Source: CALZJC01 sp041574955 (GTDB lineage: Bacteria; Acidobacteriota; Thermoanaerobaculia; Multivoradales; JAHEKO01). From it: 64,000 bases of DNA. The stretch is taken from positions 7,103-71,102 of the forward strand of contig JBFGNS010000004.1 in assembly GCA_041574955.1 (NCBI GenBank), written 5' to 3'. This document shows positions 22,514-31,098 of this stretch, in pieces (position 1 is the first letter of the stretch; every line of letters starts with the position of its first letter). Made by a program: the position numbers and the translations under genes. A model generated the notes under the pieces. That model saw nothing but the letters and a program-made list of their open reading frames with translations. It did no database searches and had not been told where the DNA came from.

Positions 22514-23896
22514 ATGAGCGGCGACAGTCAGGCGGTCTTCGACCGCATCGAGCGCGAAAAAGAGCGCTACCTCGAGGAGCTCAAGGAGTACATCCGGATC
22601 CCGTCGGTGTCGACCGATCCCGACCACAAAGCCGACGTCCTGCGCTGCGGCGACTACCTGGCCGAGCGGCTCGGCGAGGCCGGTCTCGAGGTCGAGAAGA
22701 TCGACACCGAAGGCAACCCGCTGGTCTACGCCGAGTGGCTGGGCGCGCCGGGCAAGCCGACGGTGCTGTTCTACGGCCACTACGACGTCCAGCCGCCGGA
22801 TCCGCTCGAGGAGTGGCGCAACCCGCCGTTCGAGCCGACCGTCGAGGGCGACGAGCTGGTGGCGCGCGGCGCGACCGACGACAAGGGCCAGTCGTACTGC
22901 CACGTCAAGGCGGTCGAGGCGGTGCTGGCCGAGCGCGGCGAGCTGCCGGTCAACGTCAAGTTCCTGGTCGAGGGCGAGGAGGAGATCGGCGGCGAGTCGA
23001 TCGACAAGTACGTGCGCGCCGACGCCGGCGGCAAGCTGGCGTGCGACGCGGTGGTGGTCTCCGACACCTCGATGTTCGGTCCCGGCCAGCCGTCGATCCT
23101 GTACGGGCTCAAGGGCCTGAGCTACCAGGAGATCCGGGTCTACGGCCCGAACCGCGACCTGCATTCGGGCACCTTCGGTGGCGGCGTCGCCAACCCGGCC
23201 AACGCGCTGTGCCAGATCATCGCGCGGCTGCGCGACGCGGAGACCGGCAAGGTGATGATCCCGGGCTTCTACGACGCGGTGCGCCCGCTGGAAGAGTGGG
23301 AGCGCAAGGAGTTCGCGGCGCTGCCGTTCGACGACGACGCCTACCGCGCCGAGCTCGGCCTCGAGGCGGTGTTCGGCGAGCAGGGCTACACCACGCTCGA
23401 GCGGGTGTGGGCGCGCCCCACCTGCGACGTCAACGGCCTGTGGAGCGGCTACCAGGGCGCCGGAGCCAAGACCGTGCTGCCGGCCAAGGCCGGCGCCAAG
23501 GTCTCGATGCGTCTGGTACCCGACCAGGACCCCGATGAGATCGCCCGCCTGTTCGCCGACTACGTGCGCTCGATCGCGCCGCCCGGCGTGCGGGTCGAGG
23601 CCACCAACCTGCACGGCGCCGAGCCGGTGCTGGTCGAGATCCAGGGGCCGCTGGCCGACGCCGGGATGGCGGCGCAGGAAGACGTCTGGGGCAAGCGCCC
23701 GGTGCGGGTGCGGGAGGGTGGCTCGATCCCGATCGTCGCCACCTTCTCGAAGGTGCTCGAGGTGCCGGTGCTGCTGCTCGGCTTCGGCCTGCCCGACGAC
23801 CGCCTGCACTCGCCCAACGAGAAGTTCAACATCAGCCACTTCTACAACGGCATCCGCACGACCGTGCGGCTGCTCGACCGGATCGGAGCGGCCTAG
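22514..23896 (+). CDS. M20 family dipeptidase
   Basis: 460 residues from ATG 22514, preceded by AAGGAGG. Binuclear zinc peptidase. Visible ligands and catalysts: FYGHYDVQPPDP (His and the Asp two residues on), GATDDKGQ (bridging Asp), EGEEEIGGES (general-base Glu), SDTSMF (Asp) and DRLHSPNEKF (final His). The central NRDLHSGTFGGGV marks the lid/dimerisation domain of the M20C/CNDP-like dipeptidases. The enzyme is cytoplasmic (no signal peptide) and probably hydrolyses dipeptides. Substrate range is not deducible from sequence. Confidence 0.93.
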   Translation: MSGDSQAVFDRIEREKERYLEELKEYIRIPSVSTDPDHKADVLRCGDYLAERLGEAGLEVEKIDTEGNPLVYAEWLGAPGKPTVLFYGHYDVQPPDPLEEWRNPPFEPTVEGDELVARGATDDKGQSYCHVKAVEAVLAERGELPVNVKFLVEGEEEIGGESIDKYVRADAGGKLACDAVVVSDTSMFGPGQPSILYGLKGLSYQEIRVYGPNRDLHSGTFGGGVANPANALCQIIARLRDAETGKVMIPGFYDAVRPLEEWERKEFAALPFDDDAYRAELGLEAVFGEQGYTTLERVWARPTCDVNGLWSGYQGAGAKTVLPAKAGAKVSMRLVPDQDPDEIARLFADYVRSIAPPGVRVEATNLHGAEPVLVEIQGPLADAGMAAQEDVWGKRPVRVREGGSIPIVATFSKVLEVPVLLLGFGLPDDRLHSPNEKFNISHFYNGIRTTVRLLDRIGAA

Positions 23897-23941
23897 CCGG
23901 CCGGCAGGCGCGGCCGAGCTCCCGGTGACGGCGGCAGCGAC

Positions 23942-24511
23942 ATGGTGCGAGCGGAGCGGGCGGTGACCAGCGACGGCGTCGAGCGCGAGCTCAAGTTCCC
24001 CTGCGACGATCTCGACGCGGTGCGCTCGCGGCTCGCCGAGCTGGGGGCGGAGCGCGAGTCGACCTCGGCGCTCGAGGACAACCTGGTGTTCGACCGCGAC
24101 GGCGAGCTGGCGGCGGCCGGCTGCCTGCTGCGGCTGCGCTCCGACCAGCGCGGCGCGCGGCTGACCTTCAAGGGGCCGGCGAGCTTCGAGGGCACCACCA
24201 AGCTGCGGCAGGAGATCGAGACCGAGGTCGGCGGCGTCGAGCCGATGCACGAGCTGCTGCGCGGCCTCGGATACCGGCTGGCCTACCGCTACCAGAAGAT
24301 GCGCGAGGAGTGGCGCCTGGGCGGCGTCGTGGTGTCGCTCGACCACACGCCGATCGGCGACTACGTCGAGTTCGAGGGCGGCGAGGCCGAACGGGTCGCC
24401 AGCCGCTGCCGGTTCGACCCGGCGCGCGCCGAGCCGCGCACCTACTACCGTCTGTACCACGACTACCGGCGGCAGCACCCCGAGGCGCCGCGCGAGATGC
24501 TGTTCGACTGA
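23942..24511 (+). CDS. CYTH domain protein (class IV adenylate cyclase / thiamine-triphosphatase-like)
   Basis: 189 residues. The CYTH signature ExExK appears as EREL-K at about residues 14-18 (VERELKFPC). Further tunnel residues are visible in LLRLRSDQRGARLTFKGP, KLRQEIETEV and YVEFEG. This triphosphate-tunnel fold is shared by CyaB-type cyclases, thiamine triphosphatases and tripolyphosphatases; the exact activity cannot be assigned. It lies 45 bp after the M20 gene and 31 bp before a nucleotidyltransferase gene, all plus strand. Confidence 0.85.
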   Translation: MVRAERAVTSDGVERELKFPCDDLDAVRSRLAELGAERESTSALEDNLVFDRDGELAAAGCLLRLRSDQRGARLTFKGPASFEGTTKLRQEIETEVGGVEPMHELLRGLGYRLAYRYQKMREEWRLGGVVVSLDHTPIGDYVEFEGGEAERVASRCRFDPARAEPRTYYRLYHDYRRQHPEAPREMLFD

Positions 24512-24542
24512 CGGCGCCGCGGCCCGGCGGCGCGAGCGCCAG

Positions 24543-25562
24543 ATGCGGATCAGGTTGCGAGCGGTGGTGCTGGCGGCCGGCTTCGGCACCCGCCTGCGGC
24601 CGCTCACCGAGCGCTGCCCCAAGCCGGCGCTGCCGGTGGCCGGCCGGCCGCTGGCCGCGCTCACGCTCGAGCGGCTGGCCGCCGCCGGCTGCGAGGCGGC
24701 GGCGGTCAACCTGCACTACCTCGGCGACCGGGTGCGGCGGGCGCTGGGCGAGGCGGTCGGCGGCATGCCGCTCACCTACTCCGTGGAGCGCCCGATCCAG
24801 GGCACGCTGGGCGCGCTCACCGCCCTGCGGAGCTTTCTCGAGCCGGCCGATCTGGTGCTGGTGGTCAACGGCGACAGCCTCTGCCGCTGGCCGCTCGCGC
24901 GTCTGCTGCGCCGTCACCGCACGAGCGGCGCCGCCGCCACCCTGCTGCTGGCGGCCCGCGCCCGCCCCGCGGAGTTCGGCGGCGGCGTGGCGGTCGACCG
25001 CCAGGGGTGGATCGTCGCGCTGCGCGGCGGGGCACCGCGAGCGGCCGGCCGGGCGGTCTTCGCCGGCGCCCAGCTGCTCGAGCCGCGCCTCCTGGCCGGG
25101 CTCGAGGTCGGTCCGGCGGGGCTGGTCGAGGGGCTGTACGAGCCGCTGCTGGCCGCCGGTGAACGGCTGGCGGCGGTGACCACCCGCCGCCGCTGGTTCG
25201 ACCTCGGCACCCCCGAGCGCTACCGCCGGGCGGTGCTCGCGTGGGTGCGGGGCGCCCGCCCGTGGGGCCGCAGCTGGCTGGCTCCGGGGGCCGAAGTCGA
25301 CCCCTCGGCGCGTCTGCGGCGGGTGGTGGTGGAGGCCGGCGCGGCGATCGCGGGGCGGGCCGAGGTGAGCGGGTCCGTGCTGCTGCCCGGGGCGCGGGTC
25401 GGCCGCGGCGCCCGCCTCGAGCGGTGCGTCGTGGGCTTCGACGCGGAGGTGCCGGCGGGGGCCGAGCTGGCCGGCCGGCTGGTGACCCCGGCGGCACCCG
25501 CCGGCGCAGCGCCGGCGGCGGGCTCGCGGGTCGGCAACGCGGTCTTCACGCCGCTGGCGTAA
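24543..25562 (+). CDS. NDP-sugar pyrophosphorylase-like nucleotidyltransferase
   Basis: 339 residues. The GT-A-like nucleotidyltransferase signature LAAGFGTRLRPLTERCPKP (about 10-28) and VVNGDSLCR (metal-binding Asp) are intact, as is WFDLGTPERY. The C-terminal third (about 245-320) is a short left-handed beta-helix (VVVEAGAAIAGRAEVSGSV, LLPGARVGRGARLERCVVG). This combination resembles mannose-1-phosphate guanylyltransferases and glucose-1-phosphate thymidylyltransferases, and the MurNAc-1-P uridylyltransferase MurU for the N-terminal part. The sugar is uncertain. Confidence 0.85.
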   Translation: MRIRLRAVVLAAGFGTRLRPLTERCPKPALPVAGRPLAALTLERLAAAGCEAAAVNLHYLGDRVRRALGEAVGGMPLTYSVERPIQGTLGALTALRSFLEPADLVLVVNGDSLCRWPLARLLRRHRTSGAAATLLLAARARPAEFGGGVAVDRQGWIVALRGGAPRAAGRAVFAGAQLLEPRLLAGLEVGPAGLVEGLYEPLLAAGERLAAVTTRRRWFDLGTPERYRRAVLAWVRGARPWGRSWLAPGAEVDPSARLRRVVVEAGAAIAGRAEVSGSVLLPGARVGRGARLERCVVGFDAEVPAGAELAGRLVTPAAPAGAAPAAGSRVGNAVFTPLA

Positions 25563-25583
25563 GGGCGCCGGGGGCGGGGCGGC

Positions 25584-25592
25584 TGCTAGACT
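25584..25592 (+). promoter_or_regulatory. Possible extended -10 promoter before the HAD phosphatase gene
   Basis: TGC then TAGACT (25587-25592), 43 bp before the ATG at 25636. No good -35. Same TGC-plus-hexamer pattern as before dnaA, dnaN and the M20 gene. Confidence 0.35.
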
Positions 25593-25635
25593 GCGCGCGC
25601 CGGCCGCGCCCTCATGTACTCCCCCGCCGTAACAG

Positions 25636-26316
25636 ATGCCCGCTGACCGCGGCTACCAGCTGGTCGTCTTCGACTGGGACGGCACGCTGCTCGACTCGGT
25701 GGCCAGCATCGTCGCCTGCACCGAGCACACGCTGGCCGAGCTGGAGCTGCCCCCGCCGGTGCCGGGAGCCATCCGGACCGCTCTCGGGCTCGGTTTGCGC
25801 GAGACGGTGGAGGCGTTCTGCCCGGGCTGCGACCAGCACACCTTCGACCGCATCGTCGAGGTCTACCGCCGCCACTGGCTGACCGATTTCTGCCACCGCC
25901 CGGTGCTGTTCGACGGCGTCGAGCGCGCGCTGGTGGAGCTCGCCCGGAGCGGCCGGCTGCTGGCCGTGGCCACCGCCAAGGGCCGGCGCGGCCTCGACCT
26001 CGACCTCGAGCGCACCGGCCTGGCCGACCGCTTCGCCGCCACCCGCACGGTGGACGAGGCCCGCTCCAAGCCCCACCCCGAGATGCTCCTCGGGCTGCTC
26101 GACGAGCTCGGCGTGGGCGCGAACGAGACGGTGATGGTGGGAGACACCACACACGATCTGATGATGGCGCACAACGCGGGCGTGGCGGCGGTGGCGGTCA
26201 CCACCGGCTCGCACGGCCGCGCGGCGCTCGACGCGGCGCGGCCGCTGGCCTGCCTGGAGGCGGTGACCGAGCTGCCCGGCTGGCTGGCCGGGCGGCCCGC
26301 GCCGGTCGGCGCCTGA
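25636..26316 (+). CDS. HAD family hydrolase, phosphoglycolate-phosphatase-like
   Basis: 226 residues. HAD motif I FDWDGTLLDS (DxD), motif II around VATAKGRR (Thr), motif III Lys in ARSKPHPEML and motif IV VGDTTHDLMMAHNAG are all present. The cap between motifs I and II is alpha-helical (C1 type), as in Gph/PGMB and pyrophosphatase PpaX. The enzyme is likely a cytoplasmic small-molecule phosphatase. It starts 73 bp after the nucleotidyltransferase gene and ends 7 bp before the hotdog thioesterase gene. Confidence 0.88.
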   Translation: MPADRGYQLVVFDWDGTLLDSVASIVACTEHTLAELELPPPVPGAIRTALGLGLRETVEAFCPGCDQHTFDRIVEVYRRHWLTDFCHRPVLFDGVERALVELARSGRLLAVATAKGRRGLDLDLERTGLADRFAATRTVDEARSKPHPEMLLGLLDELGVGANETVMVGDTTHDLMMAHNAGVAAVAVTTGSHGRAALDAARPLACLEAVTELPGWLAGRPAPVGA

Positions 26317-26323
26317 GCCGGCC

Positions 26324-26758
26324 GTGCCCGCCGCCGAGCACTTCCGCCGGCTCGAGCGGATGTACCGCTCGGCGCCGGTCAACGCCTACTACCGGCCGCG
26401 GCTGACCGTCGGCGAGGCCGAGGCCGAGCTGCGCATAGCGGTCCGCCCGGAGTTCTTCCACGCCGCCGGCGCGGTGCACGGCGCGGTTTGCTTCAAGGCG
26501 CTCGACGACGCCGCCTACTTCGCGGTCAGCTCGCTGGTCGAGGACGTCTTCATCCTCACCGTCGGCTTCCAGCTCCACTTCGTGCGTGCGGTGTCGGCCG
26601 GCGAGCTGGTGGCGCGCGGCCGCGTGGTCCACCGCTCCCGCCGGCTGTACCTGGCCGAGGCGGTGCTGACCGACGGCGACGGCCGTCAGCTGGCGCGCGG
26701 CGGCGGCAGCTTCATGCCCGGCACCACCCCGCTGGGGCCGGAGCTGGGCTACGCCTGA
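26324..26758 (+). CDS. PaaI-type hotdog-fold thioesterase
   Basis: 144 residues from GTG 26324. The hotdog fold is suggested by FFHAAGAVHGAVCFKALDDAAYF (about 44-66), matching the 'HGGxxxxLaD' helix of PaaI-like thioesterases with the catalytic Asp. The strand pattern of the rest agrees (LTVGFQLHFVRAV, LVARGRVVHRSRRLYLAEAVL). Such enzymes hydrolyse acyl-CoA thioesters. It starts 7 bp after the HAD gene. Its last 10 bp overlap the tail of the convergent ATP-grasp gene. Confidence 0.8.
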   Translation: MPAAEHFRRLERMYRSAPVNAYYRPRLTVGEAEAELRIAVRPEFFHAAGAVHGAVCFKALDDAAYFAVSSLVEDVFILTVGFQLHFVRAVSAGELVARGRVVHRSRRLYLAEAVLTDGDGRQLARGGGSFMPGTTPLGPELGYA

Positions 26759-27894
26759 GGCGCCAGCTCGAAGACCAGCAGCTCGCCGGCGCGGCGCAGG
26801 GTCTCGGCCACCGCGTCGCGCTCGTCGCCGGCCACCACCAGATGGCCGACCTCCTGCCCGGTGCCGAGCCGCGGCTCGAGCCGGTCGCCGGGCCGGCGGG
26901 CCAGCACCAGCTCGACGGCGCCCGGCAGCGCTGCCACCGCCTCGGCTCCAGCGATGCCGGCCAGGGTGCCGGCACCCGGGTGGAACAGCCGCGTGCCGGC
27001 CCAGCGCGCGGCAGCGCCGGGCAGCCGCGGCTGGCGGCCGAGCTCGAGCTCGAGCCACGCGCGCCACGGGTCGAAGCCCCAGGCCAGCTCGATCAGCCGC
27101 AGCAGATGTCCGCCGGGCGGCCGCAGCGCCAGCTCGCCGAACACGGGGCCGGCGGCGGTCAGGAACAGCTCGAGGTGCACCAGGCCGCGGTCGACCGCGA
27201 GCGCCGCCAGCACGCGGTCGAGCAGCGCCGCGACCGCCGCCGCCGTGGCCGGCTGCAGCCGGTAGGGCACCAAGTTGACCCAACCGGGTTCGACGTACTC
27301 GGTGAAGTTGGTGAACAGCCGCCGGCCACCGGCGACCAGCGCCTCGACGCTCATCTCCTCGCCGTCGATGGCGCCCTCGGCGAGCATGCCCGGCGGCACG
27401 CCGTCGGGCACCGCCGCGGCGCGGTCGAGACGGCTGCTGCCGCGGCCGCCCGAGCCGCGGCGCTGCTTGAGGTAGATCGGCAGCCCCAGCCGGGCGACCA
27501 GGCCGGCGCGATCGAGACCGTCTTCGGCAGTGGCGAAGCGGGCGCACGGCAGGCCGGCCGCCGCCACCGCCCGCTTCATCAGCTGCTTGTCGGTGGCCCG
27601 CTCCGCCACCGCGGCCGGCGTGCCGGCCACCCCGAGAGCCTCCCGCAGCTCGGCGGCGGGCACCACCGCCGCCTCGGTCAGCGCCACCACCGCCGCCACC
27701 GGCGGACCGCCGGCGAGGGCGCGGCGGGCGGCCGCGACCCCCTCCCAGGGGAGGTGGCGCTCGGCGGGCACGCCGGCCGGGCGCCGGTCCGACCACACCA
27801 CGGCGTCGAGCCCGAGCCGCTCGGCGGCGACCCTCGCCGCCCGCCGCCGGCCGACGAGCACCACCCGAGCGCCCCGTGGCGCGCCGCCCACCAC
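26749..27894 (-). CDS. ATP-grasp family ligase, last gene of the putative organoarsenical operon
   Basis: 381 residues. An N-terminal Rossmann-like part (1-95: VVLVGRRRAARVAAE) precedes an ATP-grasp domain. Visible are DKQLMKRAVAAAGLPCARF (about 120-140), LPIYLKQRRGSGGRGSSR (ATP-binding Lys and Gly loop), and MSVEALVAGG followed by VHLELFLTAAGPVFGELALR, which matches the metal-binding E-x-N/R region. Such carboxylate-amine/thiol ligases join a carboxylate, via acyl-phosphate, to an amine or thiol. It follows the FAD oxidoreductase by 12 bp on the same strand. Substrates unknown; an amide-forming step on the operon's product is an inference. Confidence 0.8.
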   Translation of the reverse strand: MVGGAPRGARVVLVGRRRAARVAAERLGLDAVVWSDRRPAGVPAERHLPWEGVAAARRALAGGPPVAAVVALTEAAVVPAAELREALGVAGTPAAVAERATDKQLMKRAVAAAGLPCARFATAEDGLDRAGLVARLGLPIYLKQRRGSGGRGSSRLDRAAAVPDGVPPGMLAEGAIDGEEMSVEALVAGGRRLFTNFTEYVEPGWVNLVPYRLQPATAAAVAALLDRVLAALAVDRGLVHLELFLTAAGPVFGELALRPPGGHLLRLIELAWGFDPWRAWLELELGRQPRLPGAAARWAGTRLFHPGAGTLAGIAGAEAVAALPGAVELVLARRPGDRLEPRLGTGQEVGHLVVAGDERDAVAETLRRAGELLVFELAPQA

Positions 27895-27906
27895 CGCCCC
27901 GCCGCC

Positions 27907-29115
27907 CTAGCCGCCGGCGCCGCCGAGCAGCCCGAAGACCTCTTCGACCTGCTGCCAGCCGACGCGCATCAGGAAGGTGGTGTTGCGGCCGTACGACTTG
28001 GAGCCGAGCAGGAAGAAGCCGGGCTCGGGGTTGACCAGGGTGTCGGCGCCGTGGCTCTCCTGCTCCAGGCAGTCGGCGCTGTCCGCCCCCAGCAGCGCCG
28101 CCGCCAGCTTCATCGGGCCGGAGGTGGCGTAGCACTCGTGCACCTGGAGCTGCCGGTAGAGGCGGTGGTCGCCGACGTAGCCGGTGAGCGACAGCAGCCA
28201 GTCGACCGCCAACGTCCGCTGCGAGCCGGCGGAGTGCCGCAGGGTGGCCTCGATCCGCCCGTCGCGGCGGGCGAGCGACTCCACCACCACGCCGGTCACG
28301 GTCTCGACCGTCGGCGAGCCTCCCCGGGCCAGCCGGTTGGCCCGCACCAGCAGCTGGGCGCGCTCGGGCAGCGGATCGTCCGGCTGGGGGTCGAAGGCCG
28401 GGGCGTCACGCCGCAGCGCCCAGTAGACGCGGCCGCCGGGCCGTCGCTCGGCGAGCGCGGCCAGCCCGGTCACCGCGGTCTGGGCCGAGTGCCCGGCGCC
28501 GACCACCAGCACCGTCTTGCCGGCCCACAGCTCGGCCTCGGCCTCGAAGTCGGGGATGTGGCGCCGGATCGCGTCCTCCAGCTCGCGCTCGCCGGGCGCC
28601 GCGATGCCGCCGTCGCCGGTGGCGTTGGGGTTGGAGTAGCTGCCGGTGCAGTCGAGCACCACGTCGGCGCTGGCTACACGCTCGCCGGCGGGACCGGCGA
28701 GCAGCAGCCGGAAACGGCGCTCGGCGCGGCGGCCGGTGCCGATCTCGTCGCTCTTGAGAAGCCCCTGGCGCCCCACCTCGAGCACCCGCGTGGCGGTCTC
28801 GACGTGTGGCCGCAGCTCCGGCAGGGCGGCCAACGGCGCCAGCAGCCGGGTCACCAGCTCGTCGCCGGTCGGGCAGTCGTCGCCCTCCGGCACCGCCTGT
28901 CCGGCGGCCTCGAGGTGGCGGCGCATGCGCGGCGAGACGTTGAGCGACCAGGGGGAGAACAGCCGCACGTGGCCCCAGCGGCGGACGTCGCCGGCGATTT
29001 GCTCGCCGGCCTCGTAGAGGGTGAACGGGTAGCCGTGGTCGACGGCCGCCAGGGCGGCCTCGAGGCCGGTCGGGCCGGCGCCGAGAATGGCGATGTGGGG
29101 GCGGGCTGCGGGCAT
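27907..29115 (-). CDS. FAD/NAD(P)-dependent oxidoreductase (flavin monooxygenase-like)
   Basis: 402 residues from ATG 29115, with AGGAGAG nicely spaced; upstream the frame reads through other genes without meaning. FAD Rossmann motif ILGAGPTGLEAALAA (about 9-23), the 'RRWGHVRLFSPW' segment common in group-B monooxygenases, a second dinucleotide motif VLVVGAGHSAQTAVTGL (about 205-221, for NADPH), and an atypical LLSLTGY near the end. ArsO-like flavin monooxygenases occur in arsenic operons, but the specific assignment is not secure. It lies between the metallophosphoesterase and ATP-grasp genes in the arsM operon. Confidence 0.82.
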   Translation of the reverse strand: MPAARPHIAILGAGPTGLEAALAAVDHGYPFTLYEAGEQIAGDVRRWGHVRLFSPWSLNVSPRMRRHLEAAGQAVPEGDDCPTGDELVTRLLAPLAALPELRPHVETATRVLEVGRQGLLKSDEIGTGRRAERRFRLLLAGPAGERVASADVVLDCTGSYSNPNATGDGGIAAPGERELEDAIRRHIPDFEAEAELWAGKTVLVVGAGHSAQTAVTGLAALAERRPGGRVYWALRRDAPAFDPQPDDPLPERAQLLVRANRLARGGSPTVETVTGVVVESLARRDGRIEATLRHSAGSQRTLAVDWLLSLTGYVGDHRLYRQLQVHECYATSGPMKLAAALLGADSADCLEQESHGADTLVNPEPGFFLLGSKSYGRNTTFLMRVGWQQVEEVFGLLGGAGG

Positions 29116-29171
29116 TGTGGGATCTCTCCTGGAGCGGGCGCGGTGGGAGGGTGGCCGTGCGGGGTGGGGTG

Positions 29172-30179
29172 TCAGAAACGCGACGCGGCGCGCTCCTTGG
29201 CGGGCAGGATCTCGAGGCAGGTCGTCCACCAGCCGGTCTCCACCGTCTCGACGAACTCCTCGGGCAGCCGCTCGAGCCGCATCTCCGCGGCCAGCGAGCG
29301 GTGGTCGTAGGCCAGCCGGCGCAGCTCGACGCGCAGCTCGCCGTCGCGCTCCTCGACCAGCGCGTAGCGCACCCGCGGGTCGCCGTCGTTCGCCGGCCGG
29401 CCGATCACCCCGACGTTCACCGCGTCGCGTCCCGAGGGCAGCCGGCGGTGCCAGGGCAGCCCGGTGTGGGTGCACAGCAGGCCATCGCACCGCTCCTGGC
29501 GGCACAGCACCTCGAGAAACGGCGCCGGCGAGGTGGAGGCGAAGAGGAACTCGTTGATGCGCCGCGGCGAGCCGTGGACCAGCAGCAGCTCTCGGCCGCC
29601 GACCCGCACGCGCCGGCGGCGCGGCCAGCGGCCCATCCAGCGGCGGAACTCCGGCGAGCAGCGCTCGGTGGTGTAGCGGTAGGAGATCTCGGCGAACCGG
29701 TTGTCGCGCGGGTCGGTGTAGCCGCAGTTGCAGTCCTCGCGGCCGGCGGCGAGCGACTCCTCGTAGTTGCCCATGACGCCGGCCACGCCGCCCTGCTCGA
29801 GCAGCGGCCAGGTCTTCTCGGGCGACGGGCCGAAGCCGCCCAGATCGCCCAGGCAGTAGACCGCGTCGACCCCGAGCGTGGCGGTCTCGTCGAGCAGCGC
29901 GGTGAGCGCGTAGTGGTTGTTGTAGACGCCGCCGAACACCGCGATGCGGGCGAACGGCCCCTCCACCGCGACGCCGTCGTCGACCGGCGCCAGGTAGCCG
30001 TCGGTCGCCGCCTGCCGCCCGGCGGCGTTCAGCCGGCGTCCGGCGTCGCGCGCGGCGCGGCGAAACTCGCCCAGCGGCACCAGGCGCTCGCCCCAGGTGG
30101 CCATGCCGCGGTGGGCGGTGAGCTTGGCGGCGGCCTGGCGGCGCTGCTCGTCGGTGTCGGTGGGCGGTCGGTGCGACAT
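29172..30179 (-). CDS. Calcineurin-like metallophosphoesterase
   Basis: 335 residues. The YfcE/MJ0936-like phosphoesterase motifs can be traced: IAVFGGVYNNHYAL (D-x-H replaced by GVYNNH), VYCLGDLGGFGPSP (GD metal motif), GVMGNYEESL (GNY in place of GNHD), LLVHGSPRR (VHGSP) and CTHTGLPW plus NVGVIGRP (GH-like). Several usual metal ligands are therefore substituted: Asp-x-His is changed and GNHD is GNYE. The C-terminal 90 residues are extra. It may be an unusual phosphodiesterase or a binding protein. It lies 21 bp after the radical SAM gene. Confidence 0.75.
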   Translation of the reverse strand: MSHRPPTDTDEQRRQAAAKLTAHRGMATWGERLVPLGEFRRAARDAGRRLNAAGRQAATDGYLAPVDDGVAVEGPFARIAVFGGVYNNHYALTALLDETATLGVDAVYCLGDLGGFGPSPEKTWPLLEQGGVAGVMGNYEESLAAGREDCNCGYTDPRDNRFAEISYRYTTERCSPEFRRWMGRWPRRRRVRVGGRELLLVHGSPRRINEFLFASTSPAPFLEVLCRQERCDGLLCTHTGLPWHRRLPSGRDAVNVGVIGRPANDGDPRVRYALVEERDGELRVELRRLAYDHRSLAAEMRLERLPEEFVETVETGWWTTCLEILPAKERAASRF

Positions 30180-30200
30180 GGCGCTTACGGGTGGCGGGCG

Positions 30201-31088
30201 TCAGGTCCGGCAGCTCACGCCGTAGGCGTGGCAGGTCCAGCACGCCGGGTGATCGAGCGCGAACGGCTCCAGGGTGTCGGCCAGCGCGCTGCCCATCTTG
30301 GCGCTCGGCTCGTTGACCAGGATCGGGCAGACCCAGACCCCCTGGTCGGTGACCATGCGGCAGGAGGAGCACTGCAGGTGGTTCCAGCCGTCCTCGGGCG
30401 CGTCGCCGTCGCGCAGCCGCTGCCAGCTCTCGTAGGCGCCGCCGCGCTCGGCCTCGGCGCCGATGCGGAACACCGGCAGGATCTTGAGCCGCGGCTTGGC
30501 GATGCCGAGCCGGGTGAGCAGCGCGAAGAACCGCCGCTTGCCGTCGGCGCTGGCGTTGTCGTCGTGCACCTCGGTGACGGTGATCACCGGGTTGAGCCCC
30601 GCCGCCACCAGGTTGCGGATGCCGCCCAGGATGCGCTCGAAGGTCCCTTCGCCGCGGATCGGGTCGTTCGAGGCGGCGTCGTAGCCATCGAGCGACACGC
30701 GGAGGTCGAGCGAGTAGTCGCCGGCCGCGTCGAGCGCCGCCAGCCGCCGGCAGCGCGCCGGGTCGAGCAGCAGCCCGTTGGTCAGCACGCTGGCCGGCCC
30801 GTAGGCCAGCGTGGCCTCGAGGATCGCCTCCATCTCGGGGTTCAGGAACGGCTCGCCGCCGGTGAAGTAGTACTCCTTGACGCCCAGCCCGGCGGCCTCC
30901 TCGAGGTGGCGCGCGACGCTCTCGAGGTCCATGAACTCGTGGGTGTGGTTGGTCGGCGAGCAGGAGACGAAGCAGTGGGTGCAGGCCAGGTTGCACACCG
31001 TGCCGCCGACCTGGAACCACAGCGTGTCGAGCGAGCGCAGCTCGACCCGCGGCACGCGGTCCACAGAGCGCTCGTGGAGCCGGCTCAC
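30201..31088 (-). CDS. Radical SAM protein with SPASM-like C-terminal cysteines
   Basis: 295 residues from GTG 31088, 10 bp after the arsM stop; upstream codons in frame overlap arsM and are unconserved. C32-x3-C36-x2-C39 (CNLACTHC) binds the [4Fe-4S]/SAM cluster; YYFTGGEPFLN is the GGE motif. The C-terminus has two cysteine groups, CSSCRMVTDQGVWVCP and CWTCHAYGVSC, typical of a SPASM/Twitch auxiliary cluster. It differs from the arsenosugar enzyme ArsS (no DUF3641-like end) and from ArsL (no RCCLKC). Its place next to arsM suggests a role in further modification of methylated arsenic; that is inference. Confidence 0.8.
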   Translation of the reverse strand: MSRLHERSVDRVPRVELRSLDTLWFQVGGTVCNLACTHCFVSCSPTNHTHEFMDLESVARHLEEAAGLGVKEYYFTGGEPFLNPEMEAILEATLAYGPASVLTNGLLLDPARCRRLAALDAAGDYSLDLRVSLDGYDAASNDPIRGEGTFERILGGIRNLVAAGLNPVITVTEVHDDNASADGKRRFFALLTRLGIAKPRLKILPVFRIGAEAERGGAYESWQRLRDGDAPEDGWNHLQCSSCRMVTDQGVWVCPILVNEPSAKMGSALADTLEPFALDHPACWTCHAYGVSCRT

Positions 31089-31098
31089 GGCACCGCTC

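Noticed and set aside
27907..31020. Single 1037-codon minus-strand frame suggesting a giant fusion
   Set aside because: Only the last 402 codons (FAD oxidoreductase, ATG 29115 with SD) are coding; the rest is out of frame with the phosphoesterase and radical SAM genes.
30201..31088. Radical SAM gene as arsS or arsL
   Set aside because: Cysteine layout is SPASM-like; no ArsS-type C-terminal domain and no RCCLKC motif, so no symbol was given.
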